DNA of 64,000 bases. Source: an uncultured Pelagibacteraceae bacterium. GTDB taxonomy: Bacteria; Pseudomonadota; Alphaproteobacteria; Pelagibacterales; Pelagibacteraceae. Both the position numbers and the translations under genes were made by a program. Shown piece after piece: positions 9,990-16,780 of the stretch. The DNA is taken from NCBI GenBank assembly GCA_902533445.1, contig CACALX010000002.1, forward strand, positions 81,515 through 145,514, written 5' to 3'. The notes under the pieces were generated by a model that was not told where the DNA came from, searched no databases, and saw only the letters and a list, made by a program, of their open reading frames with translations. The first letter of the stretch is position 1; each line of letters begins with the position of its first letter.

Positions 9990-10018
9990 ATTACAGATTT
10001 GTTACGGTTTTGTTAAAA
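9990..10018 (-). promoter_or_regulatory. Pho box (PhoB operator) upstream of pstS
   Basis: On the minus strand, three 7-base direct repeats are separated by exactly 4 bases: TTTTAAC (10018-10012), CCGTAAC (10007-10001) and CTGTAAT (9996-9990). The 11-base periodicity and the CTGTAAC-like unit match the known PhoB recognition pattern. The element lies between the unknown 205-residue gene and pstS, facing pstS. A nearly identical arrangement is found before plcP. Confidence 0.87.
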
Positions 10019-10028
10019 ACCTAACTTT

Positions 10029-10646
10029 TTAATTGAAATTTTTAGTTACAACAATAGTGTCAAATTCGTCTGCCAAACTACCCTTACAATTAATAGGACT
10101 AACACCTTCCCTAAAAGCAAGCTCATTTGATGGTCTTAAAGTAACTTCTAGTTGTATCATGGATACTAATTCTTTAATTTTTTGTTGTTCATATTTCCAA
10201 GAAGGCCAACTTGTTGGTGTTGAAAATGTTGAAACTACATAGGACGAAGCTCTTGAAAAATTATAATTGCTCTCGTTTTGATTTCTTAACAGATGATCTC
10301 TTACAGAAAAAAAAATATTTTTACATCTATACATATCTGAAAAATAGTTTGTTTTTGTTAATGTTTCGCTCATTGGTACAGACACGATTAAATCAATTGT
10401 GTTTCTCCAAAATGATGAAACCACATCTGTATAAATATCTGAAATTTCGATTTCTTTATTAGGAAAATGCTTTTGAACTTGTGGTATTGATGATTTCATA
10501 TCCTCTTGTAATCTAAAAATACCAATATCATAAACAGTAAGTTGTTGATTTCTAAGCAAAGAAGTAATTGATTGTGCGTTTACAAATGTTGTAAATAAGA
10601 ACGGTAAAAATAAAAGAACAATTATATTTTTTAATCTAATCATCAT
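10029..10646 (-). CDS. Exported protein of unknown function in the pst-phoR locus
   Basis: I do not recognise this 205-residue protein. It starts with a clear signal peptide (basic RLK, hydrophobic residues 8-22, cleavage likely after VNA at residue 24), so the mature part of about 181 residues should be periplasmic. It has only two cysteines, C108 and C187, which could form a disulphide, and no further membrane segment. The sequence alternates short beta-like and helical stretches and has a tryptophan-rich patch near 147-150. It lies between phoR (73 bases upstream) and the pstS Pho box, all on the same strand, so it may be transcribed with phoR. A periplasmic role in phosphate sensing or acquisition is only an inference from position. 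Confidence 0.8.
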   Translation of the reverse strand: MMIRLKNIIVLLFLPFLFTTFVNAQSITSLLRNQQLTVYDIGIFRLQEDMKSSIPQVQKHFPNKEIEISDIYTDVVSSFWRNTIDLIVSVPMSETLTKTNYFSDMYRCKNIFFSVRDHLLRNQNESNYNFSRASSYVVSTFSTPTSWPSWKYEQQKIKELVSMIQLEVTLRPSNELAFREGVSPINCKGSLADEFDTIVVTKNFN

Positions 10647-10719
10647 ATTAATTTTATAAAAAAAAAGACTAATTACAAATTAAATTAACAACTTAAAAGT
10701 ATTGAAATACTTATAAATT

Positions 10720-11877
10720 TTATAATTCACTTGGTAGATGTAAATGAACTTCAGTACCTTTTCCTATTTTACTTTTAATTTCAAACTCACCTCTGTGCTG
10801 AGCAATTATATGTTTCATGATTGCAAGTCCCAAACCAGTCCCTCCTACTCTTTTACTTTTTTCAACATCAACTCTATAAAATCTTTCAGTAATTCTTACT
10901 ATTTGATCTTCAGGTATCCCAATGCCTTGATCTATAATGGAAATTTTAACTCCTTTTTTTGAGAATTTTCCTACACTTTCTGAAGTAAATACCTCAATAG
11001 ATTTATTTTTTTCAGAATATTTAATTGAATTATCTATTAAATTAGAAAAGACTGTTAGGATACGTTCCTCATTTCCTATTATTTTTCCAAATTTTTGAGA
11101 AATGTTTATTTTTAAATTAATTTTATTTTTATCTATATTGGTTACATGAATTGCTTTAACTTTGTTAAATACTTCCTCTAAAAAAACAGTTTCGCTTGGT
11201 CTTATATGTTCTTCTAATTCAATTCTACTCAATATAAGTAGATCACTTATTAGACTTTCCATTCTTAAAGTTTGAGAATTCATAATATCTAAGAATTTTT
11301 TTTTGGCAGGTTCATCGTCTTTTGCAGGTCCTTGAATTGTTTCAACGGCACCTTTAATAGACATTAAAGGAGTTCTTAATTCGTGACTAACGTTTGCTAC
11401 AAAGTCGGTTCTAAATTGTTGAGCTTTAGAAATTTCTGTTAAGTCCTTTAAAAATAAAACTACCGACTCTTGATCTGGAAATAACATGGTAGGCCCAGGA
11501 ATGGCATAAATTCTATAATGCTGATAAGAAGGTAAACTAATTTCAAGGTCTATAAAATTTGTTTTATTATTTTTCTTAACATCATTGATAAGATTATCTA
11601 ACTCGGGGTTCCTAATAATAGTGCCTAAATGTTTATTTTTAAGATTATTACCAAATCTTTTGTTGGCACTAGGATTGGCGTACTCAATTATGTTTAATTT
11701 ATTTAATGCTATAAATTGATCTTCAATTTCATCTAAAATAAATTTTTTATCTTTATCAGGATCATATTTAGAAATTTCTGTTTTTTTTTCCTCTAGGTTA
11801 TTTTTATTTTGGTTCCATATTTTTAAAGACAATATCACTATAATCCCTAACAAAATTAACTCAAAAATACCTATCAT
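10720..11877 (-). CDS. phoR: Phosphate regulon sensor histidine kinase PhoR
   Basis: About 385 residues from the ATG at 11877. An in-frame TTG at 11907 would add 10 residues. There is one N-terminal membrane segment (residues 3-20), a PAS-like region (about 50-145), a HisKA dimerisation helix with phospho-accepting H165 in VSHELRTP, and a C-terminal HATPase domain with the N box (DNSIKYSE), G1 box (DQGIGIP) and G2 box (GGTGLGLAI). The single membrane helix followed by PAS is the usual PhoR architecture. It is on the same strand as the pst genes and divergent from the olsB-like gene, and is the likely partner of phoB. Confidence 0.93.
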   Translation of the reverse strand: MIGIFELILLGIIVILSLKIWNQNKNNLEEKKTEISKYDPDKDKKFILDEIEDQFIALNKLNIIEYANPSANKRFGNNLKNKHLGTIIRNPELDNLINDVKKNNKTNFIDLEISLPSYQHYRIYAIPGPTMLFPDQESVVLFLKDLTEISKAQQFRTDFVANVSHELRTPLMSIKGAVETIQGPAKDDEPAKKKFLDIMNSQTLRMESLISDLLILSRIELEEHIRPSETVFLEEVFNKVKAIHVTNIDKNKINLKINISQKFGKIIGNEERILTVFSNLIDNSIKYSEKNKSIEVFTSESVGKFSKKGVKISIIDQGIGIPEDQIVRITERFYRVDVEKSKRVGGTGLGLAIMKHIIAQHRGEFEIKSKIGKGTEVHLHLPSEL

Positions 11878-11887
11878 TTTAATAAAT

Positions 11888-11916
11888 ATGCAACAATTTT
11901 TTAACAATTTTTAAAT
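11888..11916 (+). promoter_or_regulatory. Possible weak Pho-box-like repeats before the olsB-like gene
   Basis: Plus-strand units ATGCAAC (11888-11894), TTTTAAC (11899-11905) and TTTAAAT (11910-11916) have the 7+4 spacing of a Pho box, but the third is degenerate and the region is very AT-rich. The last unit is only 22 bases from the GTG start at 11939, closer than in the two convincing boxes. Treat as tentative. Confidence 0.3.
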
Positions 11917-11938
11917 ATGAATCTCATAATTCAAGAAT

Positions 11939-12763
11939 GTGAGTTTAACAACATCTCTTTTAAAATCAAATTATACAAAAAGATTTTATATAAACACTGG
12001 AAACTTTTTTAAACCACAATTTAAAACAAAATTAGCTGATAGTAAAAACGAAATTAAAGCTGCACAAAAATTAAGATATGAAGTTTTTTTTGAAGATAGA
12101 AAGAAAAAAAAAATAATAAGTATATCTAGTTTTAAAAGAGATACAGACATATACGATAAATACTGTGATCATTTAATTGTTACTTATAAAAAAAATAAAT
12201 TTAGTAAAACTAAAATAATTGGAACTTACAGATTACTAAAAGAAGAAAATAGTAAAAATGTAGGTTTTTGCACAAGTGAAGAATATAATTTAAAAAATTT
12301 ATTAAATTCAAATAGATATAATAATTTACTGGAAGTAAGTAGATCTTGTATTCATAAAAATCATAGAAACAAAAATGTACTACAATCGATGTGGAGAGAA
12401 ATTCACAATTACGTAATAACTAACAAAATTGAAGGACTATTTGGAACTGCAAGTTTTTTACATACAAATTTTAAAAAAATTGAAAACGAATTGATTTATT
12501 TGCAACAAAATTTTTTAATGGAAAAACACATAGAAGTTACAGCAAATCCATCAATGTTAATAGACTTAGATTATAAAAGATCTATAAAACCTTCATTAAA
12601 ACTAATTAAAAATTTACCTACGTTAATTAAAGGATATTTAAAATTGAACGCTAAAGTTGGAAATGGTGCAATAATTGATCCAAAATTTAAAACGATCGAT
12701 ATTTTTGTTTTTGTTGAATTTGATAAAATTGAGCCTAAATATTTAGAAAAATTTTCTTACTAA
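11939..12763 (+). CDS. olsB: OlsB-like N-acyltransferase (ornithine lipid synthesis, first step)
   Basis: The 274-residue protein matches the GNAT-like hemolysin/OlsB family. A conserved block begins LADSKNEIKAAQKLRYEVFF at about residue 32. A DKYCDHLIV segment lies near 73, KIIGTYRLL near 92, and EVSRSCIHKNHRNK near 131-144. OlsB transfers a 3-hydroxyacyl group from ACP to the alpha-amine of ornithine to make lyso-ornithine lipid, a phosphate-free membrane lipid precursor. The start is a GTG, as the ATG one base upstream is out of frame. It is followed after 7 bases by an acyltransferase that could supply the second step. The location beside phoR and pst fits phosphate-starvation lipid remodelling. 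The substrate is inferred from family and context. Confidence 0.8.
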   Translation: MSLTTSLLKSNYTKRFYINTGNFFKPQFKTKLADSKNEIKAAQKLRYEVFFEDRKKKKIISISSFKRDTDIYDKYCDHLIVTYKKNKFSKTKIIGTYRLLKEENSKNVGFCTSEEYNLKNLLNSNRYNNLLEVSRSCIHKNHRNKNVLQSMWREIHNYVITNKIEGLFGTASFLHTNFKKIENELIYLQQNFLMEKHIEVTANPSMLIDLDYKRSIKPSLKLIKNLPTLIKGYLKLNAKVGNGAIIDPKFKTIDIFVFVEFDKIEPKYLEKFSY

Positions 12764-12770
12764 ACTGTTA

Positions 12771-13502
12771 ATGCAAATAATAAATAAAATTACAAAATAC
12801 AATTATATCCAAGATCTTTATAATAAAAATTATCAATATTTAAATGATAAAAATTTTTGGGATGAAGCATTAAAAATTCTTAATATTAAATATCATGTAA
12901 ATAATATTGAAAATATTCCTCTGTATGGTCCAACAATATTTGTAGCCAACCATCCTTTTGGAATTTTAGATGGATTAATTTTATCATCTATAGTCTCAAA
13001 TATTAGGGATGATTACAAAATTTTAATTAATAATGAATTAAGTAAAATTGATCATATTAAAGAATATTTATTCCCAATTAAATTTGGTAACAAAAAAGAG
13101 GATGTTATTTTTAATATAAGCAGTAAAAATAAATCCATTAATCACTTAAAAAATGGTGGTTGTCTAATTACATTCCCATCTGGAGAGGTTGCAACATCAA
13201 AATTTATTTTTGATCAACCTAATGAAAGAAAGTGGAAACCATTAATAGGATCTATAATTAAAAAAAGTGAACCAAAAATTATACCTGTTAAATTCTTTGG
13301 ACAGAATAGTAAATTATTTCAATTTGTTGGTTTTTTTAATAATAACTTAAGAAGAGCATTATTTATAAGAGAATTATTAAACAAAAAAAATGAAACTTTT
13401 GAAGTTCAAATTGAAAAATCAATTGAAAATTTAAATATCAAAAATCTATCCAACCATGACATTTCAGATAACTTAAAATCAATTGTAGATAAAATTAATT
13501 AG
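12771..13502 (+). CDS. olsA: PlsC/OlsA-like lysolipid O-acyltransferase
   Basis: The 243-residue acyltransferase has the catalytic motif NHPFGILDG at 60-68, a variant of the HX4D signature (H61 and the acidic residue D67 are spaced one residue wider than the classical HX4D), and the substrate-binding motif FPSGE at 135-139. Such enzymes esterify a lysolipid with a second fatty acid. Placed 7 bases after the OlsB-like gene, the best reading is OlsA, which completes ornithine lipid from lyso-ornithine lipid, though OlsA-type enzymes can also acylate lysophosphatidate. The 3' end overlaps the convergent glycosyltransferase gene by 8 bases. Confidence 0.76.
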   Translation: MQIINKITKYNYIQDLYNKNYQYLNDKNFWDEALKILNIKYHVNNIENIPLYGPTIFVANHPFGILDGLILSSIVSNIRDDYKILINNELSKIDHIKEYLFPIKFGNKKEDVIFNISSKNKSINHLKNGGCLITFPSGEVATSKFIFDQPNERKWKPLIGSIIKKSEPKIIPVKFFGQNSKLFQFVGFFNNNLRRALFIRELLNKKNETFEVQIEKSIENLNIKNLSNHDISDNLKSIVDKIN

Positions 13503-14499
13503 GTGAAATATTATCAAAAAATATTCTTGCTGTTTCTTCCCAACTATACTTTTTTGAAAATTCTAAACAATCTTGCCTGCTAACCTTTAATGCCTTTAAA
13601 GCAGAAGCTTTCAAATCTTCGTCAAGAGTATCTATTTTAGTTCCTCCCAAAATATCCTTAGGTCCAGGTACAGGGTAAGCTGCAACGGGTGTCCCGCAAG
13701 CTAAAGACTCCAGAACTACAATACCAAATGTATCTGTTTTACTAGGGAAAACAAAAACGTCTGAAGAAGCAAAATGAGATGCTAGCTCGCCATTAGTCCT
13801 CTCACCTAGAAATATATCGTTAGTAAATTTTTTCTTCAAGTTATCTAGATCTGGGCCTTTGCCTATAATAAGTTTTGTACCTTCTAAATCTAGATCAAGA
13901 AAAGCTTTTATGTTTTTTTCAACAGCTACACGACCCACATAAATCCAAATAGGTCTTTTGTAAGGAAGGTCTCTTTTTGAGGGATTTTTGAATGCTCCAT
14001 GATTACCTCCTCTTGTCCATGTAACCATTTTATTATTGTCAATACCAAGATCAATTAATTCCTGTCTCATTGACTCTGTTGTAACCAAAATCCTTTCAGC
14101 CTTATTATGAAAATTACACAAAAATTTTTCCGACCATTTAGCTGGAATGATTGGCATATAAAGTTTCATATACTTGTCAAATCTTGTATGAAAACTTGTT
14201 GTAAATTTAAGTTTATTTTTAATACAATATCTTCTTGCCATGAAACCAAGTGGACCTTCTGTTGCAATATGGATTGCATCTGGATTGATAGATTTAATTA
14301 AATTACCTACTCTTGGCCAAACATTTAAAGACAGTCTTATTTCATTATACTTAGGCATTGGAACAGTTAGAAACTGTTGAGGTGTAATGTATTCTATTTG
14401 ATGTCCCTCAGATTTTAATATTTCACCTGTTTCGTGAAGAGTTCTTACAACTCCATTAACTTGTGGATAATAGGCGTCTGTAACTATAAGTATTTTCAT
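13495..14499 (-). CDS. agt: GT4-family glycosyltransferase, probable Agt (glycolipid synthesis)
   Basis: The 334-residue enzyme has an N-terminal GT-B acceptor domain with the glycine-rich loop (YPQVNGVVRTL, residues 11-21) and a C-terminal nucleotide-sugar domain with VGRVAVEKN near 187 and an EX7E-type region around FPSKTDTFGIVVLESLACG near 251. It resembles the glycosyltransferases that add a sugar to diacylglycerol. Its start overlaps the stop of the PlcP-like gene by one base, the plcP-agt arrangement known from SAR11 and other marine bacteria. There PlcP frees diacylglycerol from phospholipids and Agt converts it to glucosyl- or glucuronosyl-diacylglycerol under phosphate starvation. 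The sugar used here cannot be told from the sequence. Confidence 0.82.
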   Translation of the reverse strand: MKILIVTDAYYPQVNGVVRTLHETGEILKSEGHQIEYITPQQFLTVPMPKYNEIRLSLNVWPRVGNLIKSINPDAIHIATEGPLGFMARRYCIKNKLKFTTSFHTRFDKYMKLYMPIIPAKWSEKFLCNFHNKAERILVTTESMRQELIDLGIDNNKMVTWTRGGNHGAFKNPSKRDLPYKRPIWIYVGRVAVEKNIKAFLDLDLEGTKLIIGKGPDLDNLKKKFTNDIFLGERTNGELASHFASSDVFVFPSKTDTFGIVVLESLACGTPVAAYPVPGPKDILGGTKIDTLDEDLKASALKALKVSRQDCLEFSKKYSWEETARIFFDNISPN

Positions 14500-15320
14500 T
14501 AAGATGCTTTTTTAATTTCATCATTTTCAATATCTGTATCTATTTCAGTTTCATCATCTTCCTTGACATATTCATTTCTAATTTTATCCCAATAAATAAT
14601 TTCGAATGTTCCATCGTAATTTTCAGCTAAAGCAGTACAAGATTCAACCCAATCACCACAATTTAAATAATTTACACCTTCGAAGTCTTCATTAGTGGCA
14701 TGGTGTATGTGACCACATACGATACCATCAAATTTTTTTCTTTTTCCATATTGCGCAATAGTTCTCTCGTATTCACCGATATATTTAACTGCATTTTTAA
14801 CTTTATATTTTAAATACTTAGCTAAAGACCAATAAGTCTTTCCTCTCATTTTTCTAAAGAAATTTATAACAATATTTAACCTTAATAACATTTCATAAGC
14901 TATAGAACCTAATTTAGATAACCATTTTGCATATCGCATAACACCGTCCCATGCATCGCCATGAACAACTAAATATTTTTTATTTAAAACGGATTGATGG
15001 ATTACTCTATTAACCATTTTAATTTTACCAAAGTGCATTGGTATAAATTTTCTAAAAACCTCATCGTGGTTCCCAATCACATAAAATACTTCTGTACCAT
15101 GTCGAGCTTTTCTCAAAATTTTTTGAATTACATCGTTGTGTGGTTGAGGCCAATAGAAGTTCTTTTGTAAAGCCCAAATATCTATTATATCACCTACACA
15201 ATATAATTTTTCAGATCTAGTATGTTTAAAAAATTCTAACAATTTTTCAGCCTGACAACCTTTGGTCCCCAAATGAACATCTGAAATGAAGATACTTTTA
15301 TACTCTAAAACTGGCTTCAT
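14499..15320 (-). CDS. plcP: PlcP-like metallophosphoesterase (phospholipase C for lipid renovation)
   Basis: The 273-residue calcineurin-like phosphoesterase has every metal-binding motif: DVH at 14-16, GDIID at 43-47, GNHD at 83-86, HGD at 120-122 and GHIH at 203-206. It is related to UDP-2,3-diacylglucosamine hydrolases, but a different lipid A enzyme (LpxI) is encoded at 51 kb, so LpxH function is not needed here. The Pho box ending 61 bases upstream of the ATG and the coupled Agt-like gene argue for PlcP, which cleaves phospholipid head groups to diacylglycerol when phosphate is scarce. A short acidic tail (residues 255-270) ends the protein. Confidence 0.84.
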   Translation of the reverse strand: MKPVLEYKSIFISDVHLGTKGCQAEKLLEFFKHTRSEKLYCVGDIIDIWALQKNFYWPQPHNDVIQKILRKARHGTEVFYVIGNHDEVFRKFIPMHFGKIKMVNRVIHQSVLNKKYLVVHGDAWDGVMRYAKWLSKLGSIAYEMLLRLNIVINFFRKMRGKTYWSLAKYLKYKVKNAVKYIGEYERTIAQYGKRKKFDGIVCGHIHHATNEDFEGVNYLNCGDWVESCTALAENYDGTFEIIYWDKIRNEYVKEDDETEIDTDIENDEIKKAS

Positions 15321-15381
15321 AATACGCTCCTAATTTTTGATAGTTTGTTACAATTTTTACTAGAATCACTTCAATCTTTGT

Positions 15382-15410
15382 GTCATAGTAATGTTACGAA
15401 TTTGTTAAAA
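15382..15410 (-). promoter_or_regulatory. Pho box (PhoB operator) upstream of plcP-agt
   Basis: On the minus strand, TTTTAAC (15410-15404), TCGTAAC (15399-15393) and CTATGAC (15388-15382) form three 7-base repeats with 4-base spacers, matching the order and spacing of the pstS box. The first unit is identical in the two sites. The element lies in the 109-base gap between the divergent plcP and diacylglycerol-kinase-like genes, 61 bases from the plcP start and 19 from the kinase start, so it may influence both. Confidence 0.83.
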
Positions 15411-15429
15411 TTAACTTAAAAAGCCCAAT

Positions 15430-16320
15430 ATGTACTATTGTTTTCTTTATAATAAAAAAGCTTCATCGGGAAAAAAAACCACTTTCATTAGAAAAATTTA
15501 TGACAATTTGAAATTGTTTCATCAAGTTGATCTTTTTGAAACTTCTACAGAACAAGAGGCTGAAGGATTATTCAAAAAAATTGTGGAGAAAGATTATGAT
15601 AGATTGATAATTGCTGGTGGCGATGGGTCAGTCTGTTTTGCTATAAACCAACTTATAAAAAACAACTTCCAACCAAAAGATAATTTTGCAATTGGTTATG
15701 TTCCTGCAGGTACAGCAAATATACTTCAAGCAGAACTAGGCATGTCTAAAAATATTAAAAAAATTTCAAAAACTTTGATGTCTGATAATTTAGAAAAAAC
15801 TAATCTTGTTAAAATAAATAGTAATTATTTTATTTTAATGGCAGGTATAGGTTGGGACGCTCAAATTGTTCAATCAATAGATTCAAAAATTAAAAAAATA
15901 CTTGGAAAAATCATATTTGGGATTAAAGGATTGGAAAAATTTATTTTTTTGAAAAGTACTAAGATCAAAGTAAATATTGATAATGAAGAATTATTAGCTG
16001 ACTGGGTATTATGCTCAAATAGTAGATATTATGCAGGTCATCACAAAATAACAGATACTAATATTTTTGAAGAAAAATTTACAACATATATTTTTAAAGA
16101 TTTAAGTAGATTGAAGCTTTTATACTATATTTTTTTAATTATTTTTAATGGCAATCTTAATAAATCAACTTCGGTAATCACAAAAAATACAAACGAAGTT
16201 AAACTTAAAACTTTTGATAAAAGCATACCCATACAAATCGATGGCGATAATTTTGGCTCTCTCAAAGATATAGTTATCAAATCCTCTAAAAGAAAATTTA
16301 ATTTACTTAAAGCAGCTTAA
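15430..16320 (+). CDS. Diacylglycerol kinase-like lipid kinase
   Basis: The 296-residue protein is a DAGK-catalytic-domain (YegS/DgkB-like) soluble lipid kinase. The nucleotide-binding GGDG lies at 63-66 and the PAGTAN motif at 92-97, followed by a C-terminal beta-rich domain with IQIDGDNFG near 277. Members phosphorylate diacylglycerol, sphingoid bases or related lipids. It is divergent from plcP and shares the intergenic Pho box region. The simplest idea is that it converts PlcP-derived diacylglycerol to phosphatidate for re-entry into phospholipid synthesis. This is inference, as the family is broad in substrate. Confidence 0.83.
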   Translation: MYYCFLYNKKASSGKKTTFIRKIYDNLKLFHQVDLFETSTEQEAEGLFKKIVEKDYDRLIIAGGDGSVCFAINQLIKNNFQPKDNFAIGYVPAGTANILQAELGMSKNIKKISKTLMSDNLEKTNLVKINSNYFILMAGIGWDAQIVQSIDSKIKKILGKIIFGIKGLEKFIFLKSTKIKVNIDNEELLADWVLCSNSRYYAGHHKITDTNIFEEKFTTYIFKDLSRLKLLYYIFLIIFNGNLNKSTSVITKNTNEVKLKTFDKSIPIQIDGDNFGSLKDIVIKSSKRKFNLLKAA

Positions 16321-16339
16321 ATATTTCATTTACTTAATT

Positions 16340-16367
16340 TTGTAAATTTGCAATAATAAATTATTAA
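16340..16367 (+). promoter_or_regulatory. Candidate sigma-70 promoter for the lysine-rich protein
   Basis: TTGTAA (16340-16345), a 16-base spacer and TATTAA (16362-16367) precede the small gene starting at 16390. The AT-rich setting lowers the weight of such a match. Confidence 0.35.
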
Positions 16368-16389
16368 ATTCATACAATTGGAGGTTTAG

Positions 16390-16599
16390 ATGAAAAAAAA
16401 ACTTAAAAAATTTACAAAAAAGAAACATAAAATTAGCAAATCAATTAATAAGTTGAAAAGTAAAATCAATCTAAAAGAAAAAAAATTAGACAAGATTAAT
16501 GTAAAACTTGCTAGTGTAGAAAAAAAAATTGCAGAGAAGAAAGCAAAAAAAATAGCTAAAAAGAAAACTAATCAAAATCAAGCTTCTGTAAATAATTAA
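16390..16599 (+). CDS. Small, extremely lysine-rich protein
   Basis: A 69-residue protein with 27 lysines and only four acidic residues, no cysteine and no hydrophobic membrane segment. Lysines alternate with spaced I/L/V residues in a pattern compatible with one long basic amphipathic helix or coiled coil, ending in a short Asn/Gln tail. A strong Shine-Dalgarno GGAGG (16380-16384) stands 5 bases before the ATG, which is rare in this window and supports real, efficient translation. A perfect hairpin follows the stop. Binding to nucleic acid or acidic polymers such as polyphosphate is possible from charge alone. I cannot assign a family. Confidence 0.72.
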   Translation: MKKKLKKFTKKKHKISKSINKLKSKINLKEKKLDKINVKLASVEKKIAEKKAKKIAKKKTNQNQASVNN

Positions 16600-16613
16600 A
16601 AATTTTAATTTGT

Positions 16614-16647
16614 CTTTCCTCTTCTTGAATTTTTAAGAAGAGGAAAG
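16614..16647 (+). terminator. Perfect hairpin after the lysine-rich gene, probable terminator
   Basis: A 13-bp perfect stem (16614-16626 with 16635-16647) closes an 8-base loop, beginning 14 bases after the stop codon. The downstream U tract is short (TTGTT), so termination efficiency is uncertain. The element may instead protect the 3' end of the mRNA. Confidence 0.6.
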
Positions 16648-16780
16648 TTGTTAACATACAAAATTTTATAAATTATAAGAGGTAAGAATAATTTAAAAAC
16701 TTATTAAAATTTTGTTATAAACTTTTAGAATTTATATATTTCAAAAACATAAACTAATTATTATAAAATTGTTACATTTA

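Noticed and set aside
10697..10712. Short inverted repeat AAGTATTGAAATACTT after phoR
   Set aside because: The stem is all weak pairs apart from one G-C and has no U tract on the relevant strand, so it is not supported as a terminator.
11878..11907. TTG-initiated 10-residue extension of PhoR
   Set aside because: It adds a cysteine-containing stretch before a normal membrane-helix start, has no ribosome binding site, and the ATG at 11877 gives the usual PhoR N-terminus.
14499..15320. Assignment of the phosphoesterase to LpxH
   Set aside because: LpxI is encoded in the lipid A cluster, and the gene has a Pho box and a coupled Agt-like gene, which fit PlcP better. Not formally excluded.
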